DNA of 64,000 nt from an uncultured Alloprevotella sp. (GTDB lineage: Bacteria; Bacteroidota; Bacteroidia; Bacteroidales; Bacteroidaceae), in assembly GCA_944322095.1 (NCBI GenBank), contig CALUNU010000003.1, positions 124,001-188,000 of the forward strand, given 5' to 3'. A model generated the notes under the pieces. It was not told the DNA's origin. It did no database searches and saw only the letters and a program-made list of their open reading frames with translations. A program made the translations under genes and the position numbers. Positions within the stretch are counted from its first letter, which is position 1. Each line of letters begins with the position of its first letter. Below are positions 15,978-25,068 of the stretch, piece after piece.

Positions 15978-17147
15978 ATGGACAACAAACAGCGATATAT
16001 GATGCGCGGAGTGAGCGCCATGAAAGAGGACGTGCACAACGCGATAAAAAACATCGACAAAGGCATCTTTCCGCAGGCTTTCTGCAAGATTATCCCCGAC
16101 ATTCTGGGTGGCGACCCGGCGTATTGCAACATCATGCACGCCGACGGTGCCGGCACGAAGTCGAGCCTGGCCTATATGTACTGGAAAGAAACGGGCGACC
16201 TCTCCGTGTGGAAAGGTATTGCGCAGGATGCGCTCATTATGAACACCGACGACCTGCTTTGCGTGGGAGCGGTGGACAACATCCTGGTGTCGAGCACCAT
16301 CGGACGCAACAAGATGCTCGTGCCGGGCGAGGTGATATCGGCCATCATCAACGGCACGGACGAACTGCTGGCCCGCTTGCGCGAAATGGGAATAGGCATA
16401 TATGCCACAGGCGGGGAGACGGCCGACGTGGGCGACCTGGTGCGCACGATTATTGTGGACTCAACCGTGACCTGCCGCCTGAAACGCAGCGACGTAATAG
16501 ACAATGCGAACATCCGCCCGGGAGATGTCATCGTGGGCCTCTCGTCGAGCGGGCGTGCCACCTACGAAGACGAATATAACGGCGGAATGGGGAGCAACGG
16601 CCTGACGTCGGCACGGCATGACGTCTTTGCAAAATATCTGGCGGAGAAGTATCCCGAGAGTTACGACCACGCCGTACCCGAAGAATTGGTGTACAGCGGG
16701 CATTATCACCTGACCGACCCGGTGGAGGGTGCCCCCTTGAACGCTGCAAAACTCGTCTTGTCGCCCACGCGTACGTATGCGCCCGTCGTAAAACGCCTCT
16801 TGGACGAAATGCGTCCCGAAATACACGGCATGGTACACTGCACGGGCGGCGCACAGACGAAGGTGCTGCATTTTGTGGGCGAAAACTGCCGTGTCGTCAA
16901 GGACAACATGTTTCCCGTGCCGCCGCTGTTTAAAATCATAGCCGAGGAAAGCGGTGCCGACTGGCAGGAAATGTATAAAGTGTTCAACATGGGCCACCGC
17001 ATGGAGGTATATGTGTCGCCTGAGCAGGCTGCAAAGGTGATTGACATCAGCCAATCGTTTCATATCGACGCACAAGTGGTGGGCCACATCGAGGAAGGAC
17101 CGCGCTCGCTGACGATCAAGAGCGAGTTTGGAGAGTTTAATTATTGA
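15978..17147 (+). CDS. purM: Phosphoribosylformylglycinamidine cyclo-ligase
   Basis: AIR synthase: ATP-dependent ring closure of FGAM to AIR in purine synthesis, 389 residues, the longer form usual in Bacteroidales. The N-terminal ATP-binding half has HADGAGTKSSLAYMYWK and ALIMNTDDLLCVGA; a second signature is YATGGETADVGDLVRT. The C-terminal AIRS half contains HCTGGAQTKVLHF. The start ATG at 15978 follows AAGGAG with only one base between, which is too close for an ideal SD; the upstream open frame overlaps lemA and is not conserved. Together with purC it covers two purine steps in this window. Confidence 0.95.
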   Translation: MDNKQRYMMRGVSAMKEDVHNAIKNIDKGIFPQAFCKIIPDILGGDPAYCNIMHADGAGTKSSLAYMYWKETGDLSVWKGIAQDALIMNTDDLLCVGAVDNILVSSTIGRNKMLVPGEVISAIINGTDELLARLREMGIGIYATGGETADVGDLVRTIIVDSTVTCRLKRSDVIDNANIRPGDVIVGLSSSGRATYEDEYNGGMGSNGLTSARHDVFAKYLAEKYPESYDHAVPEELVYSGHYHLTDPVEGAPLNAAKLVLSPTRTYAPVVKRLLDEMRPEIHGMVHCTGGAQTKVLHFVGENCRVVKDNMFPVPPLFKIIAEESGADWQEMYKVFNMGHRMEVYVSPEQAAKVIDISQSFHIDAQVVGHIEEGPRSLTIKSEFGEFNY

Positions 17148-17219
17148 TAGCTGTCCGCGTGTTGCGAAAGGCTTTCTGCCTGCTCGGAATGGCAGGCTGA
17201 CTGCTTGTGCTTTACGGCT

Positions 17220-17243
17220 TTGTAAAAGTCATTTGGAATGACA
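17220..17243 (-). repeat. Short dispersed repeat, copy 1
   Basis: On the minus strand this reads GTCATTCCAAATGACTTTTA and continues CAAA. A similar 24-base stretch occurs at 36239-36262 (about four in five positions identical). The adjoining minus-strand sequence to 17158 contains GCCATTCCGAGCAGGC, reminiscent of the CATTCCGAGC dispersed intergenic repeats of Bacteroidota. It overlaps the first codons of prfA. Confidence 0.4.
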
Positions 17244-18356
17244 GGAAAAGAAAATAACACGTTATTAGAGAAACTTGACGGCCTCCAAGCCCGTTTCGAA
17301 GAGGTGTCGACGCTGATAACCGACCCGGAAGTCATCGCCGACCAGCAACGCTACGTGCGGCTGTCGAAGGAATATAAAGAACTGGAAGAGCTCACGGCGG
17401 CCCGGAAGGAGTATGCCACGCTGCTCGCCGGTCTGGACGAGGCCAAGCGCCTGCTGCTCACCGAGAGCGACCCGGAAATGAAAGAGATGGCTCGCGAAGA
17501 GGTGGCTGCGTGCGAGGAAAGGTTGCCCCGGCTGGAAGAAGAAATCAAGCTGATGCTTGTTCCGAAAGACCCGGAGGACGGAAAAAACGCCATCCTCGAA
17601 ATACGCGGTGGTACGGGCGGCGATGAGGCCGCGCTCTTTGCGGGCGACCTGTTTCGCATGTACACGAAGTATGCCGAGCGCAAAGGGTGGCGGCTGGAAG
17701 TGTCGAGCGCGAGCGAGGGAGCGGCAGGAGGTTTCAAGGAAATCGTTTGTTCCGTGACGGGGACGGACGTTTACGGCACGTTGAAGTATGAAAGCGGTGT
17801 TCACCGCGTGCAGCGCGTGCCCGCCACAGAAACACAGGGCCGCGTGCATACGTCGGCCGCTACGGTGGCCGTACTGCCCGAGGCTGAGCCCTTTGACGTG
17901 GTGATTAACGAGGGAGAAATCAAATGGGACACGTTCCGATCGAGCGGTGCGGGCGGGCAAAACGTCAACAAGGTGGAGAGCGGCGTCCGTTTGCGCTACA
18001 ACTGGAAAAATCCCAATACGGGCGAGGTGGAGGAAATCCTCATAGAATGTACCGAAACGCGCGACCAGCCGAAAAACAAGGAAAGAGCGCTGGCCCGCCT
18101 GCGGACATTTATCTACGACAAGGAGCACCGCAAATATGTGGACGACATAGCCTCGCGCCGCAAAACGCTCGTTTCGACGGGCGACCGTTCGGCCAAAATC
18201 CGCACCTATAATTATCCGCAGGGACGGATAACAGACCACCGTATCAACTACACCATTTATAATCTCCAAGCTTTTATGGACGGCGACATCCAGGATTGCA
18301 TCGACCACCTCATCGTGGCCGAAAATGCTGAGCGGCTGCGCGAGACGGAGCTGTGA
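17238..18356 (+). CDS. prfA: Peptide chain release factor 1
   Basis: Class I release factor reading UAA and UAG, 372 residues. The stop-codon recognition loop has the RF1-type P-A-T tripeptide in [14 protein letters not shown] (about residue 195), and the catalytic GGQ is in [15 protein letters not shown] (about residue 240). RF2 would carry SPF and often a programmed frameshift, neither present. It lies 90 bp after purM and 25 bp before pyrF. The protein is ribosome-bound when active. Confidence 0.97.
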   Translation: MTGKENNTLLEKLDGLQARFEEVSTLITDPEVIADQQRYVRLSKEYKELEELTAARKEYATLLAGLDEAKRLLLTESDPEMKEMAREEVAACEERLPRLEEEIKLMLVPKDPEDGKNAILEIRGGTGGDEAALFAGDLFRMYTKYAERKGWRLEVSSASEGAAGGFKEIVCSVTGTDVYGTLKYESGVHRVQRVPATETQGRVHTSAATVAVLPEAEPFDVVINEGEIKWDTFRSSGAGGQNVNKVESGVRLRYNWKNPNTGEVEEILIECTETRDQPKNKERALARLRTFIYDKEHRKYVDDIASRRKTLVSTGDRSAKIRTYNYPQGRITDHRINYTIYNLQAFMDGDIQDCIDHLIVAENAERLRETEL

Positions 18357-18381
18357 GACGAAACACTTAACAACACGAGAT

Positions 18382-19209
18382 ATGAACAAACAGCAACTGA
18401 TAGAGAACATCCGCCGCAAGGGAAGTTTCCTTTGCGTGGGGCTGGATACGGATTTGAAGAAGATTCCGACCTGTCTGCTCGGCGAGGAAGATCCTATTTT
18501 CGCTTTCAACAAGGCCATCATCGATGCCACGGCTCCTTATTGTGTGGCATACAAGCCCAATCTGGCTTTTTATGAATGCTTCGGGTTGAAAGGCTGGGCT
18601 GCCTTTGAAAAAACGGTGACCTATCTGCGGCAGAACTATCCCGACCAGTTCGTTATTGCCGACGCCAAGCGGGGCGACATCGGCAACACGTCGGCCATGT
18701 ATGCCCGTTCCTTTTTTGAGGAGATGCAGCTCGACGCGCTGACCGTTGCCCCGTACATGGGAGAAGACAGCGTTACGCCCTTCCTGAGCTATGAAGAAAA
18801 GTGGGTCATTTTATTGGCCTTGACAAGCAACAAAGGTTCGCAGGACTTTCAGCTGACCGAGGACAAAGAGGGCATTCGTCTGTTTGAAAAGGTGCTGACG
18901 ACGTCGCAAAAATGGGCCGGCAGCGACCGGATGATGTACGTGGTGGGAGCAACGCGCGGCCGCCTCTTTGAAGATGTGCGCCGCCTCGCACCGAAGCATT
19001 TTCTGCTCGTTCCCGGTGTGGGAGCGCAGGGAGGTTCGCTGGAAGAGGTGTGCAGATATGGCATGACGTCCGAATGTGGCTTGCTTGTCAACTCCTCGCG
19101 CGGCATTATCTACGCCGACACGTCGGAACAGTTTGCAGTTGCCGCAGCTGAACAGGCGCGCGCGCTGGCCGGGCAAATGGCAGAACATCTTCGTCGGTAT
19201 GCAGGGTAG
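18382..19209 (+). CDS. pyrF: Orotidine 5'-phosphate decarboxylase
   Basis: Converts OMP to UMP, the last step of pyrimidine synthesis; 275 residues, the long (type 2) form. Catalytic signature [19 protein letters not shown] near residue 94 contains the Asp-Lys-Asp network; VPGVGAQGG and [11 protein letters not shown] form the phosphate site. ATG at 18382 is chosen because upstream codons overlap prfA. A perfect 7-bp hairpin without a T-run (19216-19235) follows the stop and may end the operon. Confidence 0.97.
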   Translation: MNKQQLIENIRRKGSFLCVGLDTDLKKIPTCLLGEEDPIFAFNKAIIDATAPYCVAYKPNLAFYECFGLKGWAAFEKTVTYLRQNYPDQFVIADAKRGDIGNTSAMYARSFFEEMQLDALTVAPYMGEDSVTPFLSYEEKWVILLALTSNKGSQDFQLTEDKEGIRLFEKVLTTSQKWAGSDRMMYVVGATRGRLFEDVRRLAPKHFLLVPGVGAQGGSLEEVCRYGMTSECGLLVNSSRGIIYADTSEQFAVAAAEQARALAGQMAEHLRRYAG

Positions 19210-19352
19210 CTCCACCGGCTGAGAGGCGTCAGCCGCGAGCCGTGGGCGCCCGTTGGCAAGCGGCCCGGGAGCGGAAACGTGCCTCAAGGCCGGTCCGACA
19301 AGGCCGCAGAACGAGGCTTACTCGGAATATAAATCAAAAAAGGTGAACAAAA

Positions 19353-19384
19353 TTTGTTTGCCTTTTCTTTTTTTCTTAATTTCG
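19353..19384 (+). promoter_or_regulatory. Promoter and long leader of the FAS1 gene pair
   Basis: TTTG (19353-19356), a 20-bp spacer and TAATTTCG (19377-19384) match the consensus with one change in the -7 box. The predicted start near 19391 leaves a leader of about 180 bases before the ATG at 19570. I could not assign the leader to a known riboswitch. The rest of the 360-bp gap 19210-19569 is a GC-rich segment with a small hairpin. Confidence 0.7.
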
Positions 19385-19569
19385 CCCCGTGTAGCTGTGC
19401 TTTATGGCAGTGGCAATCAGCCCTAAAGGCCTTTGGAGAAAAACATGGGCTGCGGAAGCATTTTCCGACGGGCACAGAAGAGAGGAAAAAGCGCAGTGGC
19501 GACTTTATAAGGAAAAAAGAGATATTTGAGAACAAAAAACATACCAAAACACGTTAACCTATCATTCGC

Positions 19570-21693
19570 ATGAAAAGGAAACGTATAATATTAAAAAGGA
19601 TAGCAGGAGCTTTATGCCTTGCAGTCGTAGCCGTGACGCCATTCGGGATGACAGGCTGTCAGGAGACGATCGATTCGTCGAACTTTGCCATTGCCGATGA
19701 GCCGACTGTGTACGACTATCTGGCAAACGACGAGCGTTTCAGCGACATTGTGGCCATTTTCAACCGGGTGAAAACCGTGGATGTGCCCGATGGTTCCGAC
19801 TTCACCGCATCGTCTATTGCCAATACGCTGCAAACGCGTGGTAACTACACGTGCTTTATTCCTACGAACGACGCTGTGCGGGCTTACGTCCAGGAGCTGA
19901 CCGGTTCAACGGACGTGGCATCCCTTTCGGACGAACAAGCTGAAAATATCGCCAAGAACTGCTTGATCGACAACGGGGAACTGGCGGCTTACGAGAGCCC
20001 CGACTTTCCCACGAACGGTTCTTTTGCCATTTCCAACATGGCGGACCGCATCCTGACCTGCCAGCAGGTGTCGCCCGAAGGAGAAGATGCTACCGAAGAG
20101 GCCTATTATATGATTAACGGCGAAGCCCGCGTCTTGGAGGTGGACATTCAGGTGAGCAACGGCTACGTTCACGTGATTGACCACGTGATAGCTCCGTCGT
20201 CGAACACCGTGGGCGACATGATCAAGCAGGCCGGCAATATGCGCATCTTTGGCCGTCTGCTCGAAGTGACGGGATGGGACGTGCGTCTGACGGATTATAG
20301 GGATGAGGAGTTTGAGATGCGCGAATTGAGCGAAACAGAGTCTGCTCCGGGAGGCAACTTCTCGATTCCCGTGTCGCAGACGCGCTATTTGGGCTATACG
20401 GCTTTTGCCGAGACGGACGACGTATATGCTTCGCAGTGGGGCGTACCGGCTCCGCAGTATGACGAAGCGAGCGGCGAAATCACCAACTGGGCCGAGATTG
20501 AGAGCATCATTGCGCAACGTGCGGCCGCAGCTTATCCCGATGCCGATGCCTCGGCTCCGCTGAACGACGAAAGCAACCCTGTCAACCGCTTCGTGGCTTA
20601 CCACCTGCTGGAAGGCCGCGTGGCCTACGACCGCTTCGTGCACCACTACAACGAGTACGGCTACCGCTACCTTGACCCGGCACAGCCGGCCCAGTATAAC
20701 TACACGGTGAACGTGTGGGACTATTATACAACGATGGGCGAGCCCCGCGGGCTCATGAAAGTGTTGCAGACGGCAGAGGGTGATTATCCCATCTACATCA
20801 ACCGTATCTGTACGTACAACAACGACACTTATCAAGAGGAAGAGGTCACGCAGGAAGGCGTGCGCATCCTGCCCACCAACGGCGAATACGACAACAATGC
20901 CTTGAACGGCTTTTATTACCCCATCACAAGCATCCTCACTTATGATGAAACGACGCGCGCACGACTTGCAAACGAGCGCATCCGTATCGATATGACAACG
21001 ATGCTGCCCGAAATGTCGTCTAACAACTTGCGTGGCGGTAAAATAGTCAATCTGCCGACAGGTTACTTCAACAATATCTTCAACGAATCGTCAGGAACGC
21101 GCATGTTCTATTACCATATGTCTGATTCCCGCACGGGAGACCAATGGCGCGACGCACAAGGCGATGAGTTCCTCATGGCGGGCGTGTTCGACTTTGTCAT
21201 GAAACTGCCTCCGGTGCCGAGGGACGGAACTTACGAGATACGAATGGGCATTTCGCTCAATCCCTATCGCGGCATGGCTCAGATTTATTTCGGTGACGAT
21301 CCTAACAATCTGCAACCGGCGGGACTTCCCGTTGATATGCGTCAGGAAGCCAACAATAACCCAAGCATACCTTGGGTGGCCGATGCGGAAGACGAAACGG
21401 TCAACCGTGAAAACGACAAGAATCTGCGCAACCAAGGATGGATGAAAGGGCCGAAATATTTCATGATTTGCAATGGATTGGGGGCCCAAGGCGGAACGTC
21501 GTTGCGCGATGCAGGAGGTGCGCGTCCGGCCTTGCGCCGTATCATTACGACGGAAAAGCTGGAAGCCGGGAAGACGTATTACATGCGCTTCAAGTCGGCG
21601 CTCGATTCGCGCGACGCACAATTCTTTATGGACTACTTTGAGTTTGTAAATTCATCGGTATATAACGGTGCTGATCCCGAAGATGTCTGGTAA
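19570..21693 (+). CDS. FAS1 domain lipoprotein, paralogue A
   Basis: Surface or periplasmic lipoprotein, 707 residues. The signal ends MTGC with Cys30 as the lipidated residue. A fasciclin (FAS1) domain starts near residue 42 (EPTVYDYLANDERFSDIVAIF) and includes NYTCFIPTNDAVRAYVQELTG; the conserved closing strand NGYVHVIDHVIAPS is near residue 200. A second, diverged FAS1-like segment may follow (230-420). The C-terminal 250 residues contain a beta-rich domain (FDFVMKLPPVPRDGTYEIRMG) of a type I associate with DUF5108 in Bacteroides; that name is from memory. Such proteins are thought to mediate adhesion or glycan binding. A second copy of equal length follows 128 bp downstream. Confidence 0.85.
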   Translation: MKRKRIILKRIAGALCLAVVAVTPFGMTGCQETIDSSNFAIADEPTVYDYLANDERFSDIVAIFNRVKTVDVPDGSDFTASSIANTLQTRGNYTCFIPTNDAVRAYVQELTGSTDVASLSDEQAENIAKNCLIDNGELAAYESPDFPTNGSFAISNMADRILTCQQVSPEGEDATEEAYYMINGEARVLEVDIQVSNGYVHVIDHVIAPSSNTVGDMIKQAGNMRIFGRLLEVTGWDVRLTDYRDEEFEMRELSETESAPGGNFSIPVSQTRYLGYTAFAETDDVYASQWGVPAPQYDEASGEITNWAEIESIIAQRAAAAYPDADASAPLNDESNPVNRFVAYHLLEGRVAYDRFVHHYNEYGYRYLDPAQPAQYNYTVNVWDYYTTMGEPRGLMKVLQTAEGDYPIYINRICTYNNDTYQEEEVTQEGVRILPTNGEYDNNALNGFYYPITSILTYDETTRARLANERIRIDMTTMLPEMSSNNLRGGKIVNLPTGYFNNIFNESSGTRMFYYHMSDSRTGDQWRDAQGDEFLMAGVFDFVMKLPPVPRDGTYEIRMGISLNPYRGMAQIYFGDDPNNLQPAGLPVDMRQEANNNPSIPWVADAEDETVNRENDKNLRNQGWMKGPKYFMICNGLGAQGGTSLRDAGGARPALRRIITTEKLEAGKTYYMRFKSALDSRDAQFFMDYFEFVNSSVYNGADPEDVW

Positions 21694-21821
21694 TGTCCTC
21701 CGCGGAGGGCGCCGTTTAGGCTCTCCTCCATCTCTGTCGGTTGGAAAGCAGCAGTCTTTCTCTGGAGTGTAACGATATGGCAGACGAATATGAAAGAATT
21801 AACTTCAAATAAATTTCATTC

Positions 21822-23945
21822 ATGAAAAAAGCAATTTTATGGGAGAAAGGGCTGAGGAACACGATGCGACTTGTGCTGCTGCTCTTTCCGATTTTTGCGG
21901 TAACAGGCTGCAAGGAAACCATTGATGCCTCGAATTTTGCTGTTTCTGATGAACCGACTGTTTATGATTACCTGAAATCAGACGAGCGCTTCACAGATAT
22001 TCTGTCGGTTTTCGAGCGTGTGAATATGGTGAGCGTGCCCGAAGGTTCGTCTGCCACGCCGTCATCCATTGCCAACACCTTGCAGACGCGTGGTAACTAC
22101 ACTTGCTTCATTCCTACAAATGAGGCAGTGCGTTCTTATGTGGAAGGGCTCACGGGCAGCACCGACGTTTCTTCGCTTTCCTACGAACAGGCGGAAAATA
22201 TGGCCAAAAGCTGCCTGATAGACAATGGCGATATCTCTGCTTACGAGAGTCCTGATTTTCCCACGCAGGGCTCTTTTGCCCTTGCGAACATGAACGACCG
22301 AATTCTTACTTGTGAACAGGTAAGTGTGGATGCAGACAATGTTTCCGTTGAGCCGTATTATCTGATTAATGGGGAGGCCCGTGTGATTCAGACAGACATA
22401 GAGGTGACGAATGGTATAATTCACGTGGTGGATCACGTGATAGCTCCTTCTTCCAATACTGTTCCCGAAATGATAAAGGCTGCTGACAATATGCTTGTGT
22501 TTAGTCATTTGCTTGAAGTGACGGGATGGGACGTCCGACTGATGGATTATCGCGATATGAAGTATGAAGAGCAGGATCTTGACGAAGTATATACCTGGGA
22601 ATCGACTTCTGCGAGCTCCGCTACCTATCAGGTTCCGCAGCGGCGCTATCTTGGCTATACGATATTCGCAGAACCTGACGATGTCTACGCGAGTGATTGG
22701 GGGATAGAGCTGCAAAAGGCAGCGGACGGAAGCGTTACGAACTGGGATGAGGTAATGGCAACCATCGGACAGAAAGCAGCCGCGATTTATCCGAACGCCG
22801 ACGCGTCACAGCCTCTCACTTCGGAAGACAATCCCGTGAACCGCTTTGTTGCCTATCATATCCTGGAGGGCCGCATCGCCTACGACCGTTTCGTCTTTCA
22901 CTTCAACGAATATAATTACCGGTACATCGATGCGGCCAATCCGGCCAACTACGGTTACACGGTGGACGTATGGGATTATTATGCGACCATCGGCAGCCAC
23001 CGTGGCTTGCTGAAAGTGCTGCAAGTCCCCACGGGCGATTACCCTATCTATCTCAACCGCGTCAGCGAGTATGACAACGACACATACCAGGAGGTGAACG
23101 TCCTGAACGAAGGCATCCGCATCCTTGCGACCAACGGATCTTTCGACAATAATGCCCTCAACGGCTTTTACTACCCCATTACGCGTATCCTTACTTACGA
23201 CAACAACACGCGTACGCTCATGGGCAACGAGCGCATCAGGATAGATATGGCTACAATGTTGCCTGAGATGTCTTCCAACAACATCCGCGGCGGTGTCTAC
23301 ACTTCTCCTCCCAACGGCTATTTCAGTAATCTTCTGAACATGTCGGATGGCACGCGTCTCTGCTATCTTGCGATGGGGCATTCGGGAACGACCATCTGGT
23401 ACGACTCACAAGGTGACGAGTTCCTGTTCGGTGGTATCTTTGATTTCGTATTACGTCTGCCGCCCGTTCCTGTTGACGGAACCTATGAGATACGTATGGG
23501 GTGTGCCAACAGTCCGAAGCGTGGAATGGCACAGATTTATTTCGGTGAGGATCCAGACAATCTTCCCCCGGCAGGTCTTCCGATTGACATGCGTCAGTCA
23601 ACAGACAACAACCCCAATATTCCTTGGGTAGAGGACACGGGAGACGAAGTGACGGATCGTGAAAACGACCGGAACATGCGTAACCAGGGATATATGAAAG
23701 GGCCGAAATATTATATGGTATGCAACGGAATGGGCAGCCAGGGAGGAACACCGTTGCGTGACACGCATGGAGCAGCGGCCAGCCTTCGACGCATCCTTAC
23801 GACGCAGCGGCTTGAAGCTGACAAGACGTATTATCTCCGCTTCAAGTCGGCTTTGGATCAGCGTGATGCCCAATTCTTCCTTGATTACTTTGAACTTGTG
23901 AATTCTTCGGTATATAACGGAACAGAGCCGGAGGACATCTGGTAA
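21822..23945 (+). CDS. FAS1 domain lipoprotein, paralogue B
   Basis: Tandem paralogue of the preceding gene, again exactly 707 residues, with lipobox VTGC (Cys30) and the same domain order. Identity is clearly high around residues 320-480 (for example NPVNRFVAYH and NNALNGFYYPIT are shared) and lower in the N-terminal half. By eye its first third and last third use more A/T at third positions than paralogue A, while the middle is as GC-rich as A, suggesting patchwork history or gene conversion. No separate promoter is evident in the 128-bp gap, so it is probably co-transcribed with A. Confidence 0.85.
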   Translation: MKKAILWEKGLRNTMRLVLLLFPIFAVTGCKETIDASNFAVSDEPTVYDYLKSDERFTDILSVFERVNMVSVPEGSSATPSSIANTLQTRGNYTCFIPTNEAVRSYVEGLTGSTDVSSLSYEQAENMAKSCLIDNGDISAYESPDFPTQGSFALANMNDRILTCEQVSVDADNVSVEPYYLINGEARVIQTDIEVTNGIIHVVDHVIAPSSNTVPEMIKAADNMLVFSHLLEVTGWDVRLMDYRDMKYEEQDLDEVYTWESTSASSATYQVPQRRYLGYTIFAEPDDVYASDWGIELQKAADGSVTNWDEVMATIGQKAAAIYPNADASQPLTSEDNPVNRFVAYHILEGRIAYDRFVFHFNEYNYRYIDAANPANYGYTVDVWDYYATIGSHRGLLKVLQVPTGDYPIYLNRVSEYDNDTYQEVNVLNEGIRILATNGSFDNNALNGFYYPITRILTYDNNTRTLMGNERIRIDMATMLPEMSSNNIRGGVYTSPPNGYFSNLLNMSDGTRLCYLAMGHSGTTIWYDSQGDEFLFGGIFDFVLRLPPVPVDGTYEIRMGCANSPKRGMAQIYFGEDPDNLPPAGLPIDMRQSTDNNPNIPWVEDTGDEVTDRENDRNMRNQGYMKGPKYYMVCNGMGSQGGTPLRDTHGAAASLRRILTTQRLEADKTYYLRFKSALDQRDAQFFLDYFELVNSSVYNGTEPEDIW

Positions 23946-24007
23946 GCACTATCCGTGATGCTGTCAGAAGCTGGTGCGCCGAATATATTGACGCCCGGCA
24001 TGAAATA

Positions 24008-24044
24008 AATCGGACGCAATCTATCAAAGATTGCGTCCGATTTT
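24008..24044. terminator. Terminator between FAS1-B and fmt
   Basis: A perfect 15-bp stem, AATCGGACGCAATCT pairing with AGATTGCGTCCGATT around ATCAA, is followed by TT. It serves the plus-strand FAS1 pair and, being flanked by A's on the other side, probably also fmt. Confidence 0.85.
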
Positions 24045-24082
24045 GCTGTATTATGCCGCGTAAAAGGAAAAAGTCTTTTGCG

Positions 24083-25048
24083 CTATTTGCAGTGGGCGTC
24101 GTTTTCGAGACGATAGCCTCGGAGGAAATCGGAGGCAGGCATGCGTTTCTTGCCAGAGAGTTGCACTTCTGTCAGTTCGAGTGTCCCGTCGGCGAGGGCT
24201 ACGAGCAGATGTCCGTCCTCAGTCCAAAGATGTCCTGGTTGTTCTTCCGGGAAACGTTCCAATTTGCGGCTTGCATAGATTTTTAGCACCGTGCGGCGTC
24301 CACCGTTTACCAGCTCAGTCCAAGCACCAGGGTGTGGCGAGAGGCCGCGGATGAAATCGTAGCAGCGGGAAGTCGCCATGTTCCAATTGATGCGGCAAGT
24401 ATCTTTAAAAATCTTTGGCGCGGGGTGCAGTGCTGCTTCGGGCGCCAGCTCGCTTTGGGGCCGGGCCTGAACGGTGCCCGCCAGAATGGCGTCTACCGTC
24501 TTGACGACGAGATCGCCTCCGAGCCTCATAAGGCGGTCGTGGACGGTGCCGGCGTTGTCCGTCTCGCTGATCGGGACCTTCACCTGGTCGATGATGTTTC
24601 CCGTGTCGATTTCCTGTTTCAGGAAGAACGTCGTGATGCCGGTTTCCCGCTCGCCGTTGATGATGGCCCAGTTGATGGGTGCAGCTCCGCGGTATTGCGG
24701 CAGGAGCGATGCGTGCAGGTTGAACGTGCCCAGGCGGGGCATGTTCCAGACAATTTCGGGCAGCATGCGGAAAGCCACAACTATCTGCAGATCGGCACCG
24801 AGCGAGCGGAGCTCTTCGACGAAGGCCGGATCTTTCAGTTTGACCGGTTGCAGCAGGCGTAGCCCCCGGCTCATGGCATATTCTTTCACCGGCGAGGGGC
24901 TGGGAGCCGTCTGATGGCGTCCCACGGGCTTGTCGGGCATCGTGACGACGCCCACCACGTTGTAGCCGCCTTCGACCAGGCGGCGGAGGCTTTCGACGGC
25001 AAAGTCGGGCGTGCCCATATAAACGATTTTCAGGTCTTTCTTGTCCAT
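24083..25048 (-). CDS. fmt: Methionyl-tRNA formyltransferase
   Basis: Formylates initiator Met-tRNA with 10-formyl-THF; 321 residues, normal. Start KIVYMGTPDFAVESLRRLVE is the family opening; the catalytic region is NLHASLLPQYRGAAPINWAIINGE (about 110-133) followed by TGITTFFLKQEIDTGNII. The C-terminal tRNA-binding OB domain begins near residue 210. It lies 20 bp downstream of the ClC gene in a minus-strand run of translation-related genes. Confidence 0.97.
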   Translation of the reverse strand: MDKKDLKIVYMGTPDFAVESLRRLVEGGYNVVGVVTMPDKPVGRHQTAPSPSPVKEYAMSRGLRLLQPVKLKDPAFVEELRSLGADLQIVVAFRMLPEIVWNMPRLGTFNLHASLLPQYRGAAPINWAIINGERETGITTFFLKQEIDTGNIIDQVKVPISETDNAGTVHDRLMRLGGDLVVKTVDAILAGTVQARPQSELAPEAALHPAPKIFKDTCRINWNMATSRCYDFIRGLSPHPGAWTELVNGGRRTVLKIYASRKLERFPEEQPGHLWTEDGHLLVALADGTLELTEVQLSGKKRMPASDFLRGYRLENDAHCK

Positions 25049-25068
25049 ATCGGTTGCTGTTTGCGTGT

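Noticed and set aside
17238..18356. Release factor 2 with programmed frameshift
   Set aside because: The recognition tripeptide is PAT (RF1), the frame is continuous and no internal UGA slippery site is needed.
19385..19569. Small protein gene (67 codons at 19354-19557) in the FAS1 leader
   Set aside because: It begins upstream of the predicted transcription start and has a low-complexity Phe/Lys-rich sequence; more likely leader RNA.
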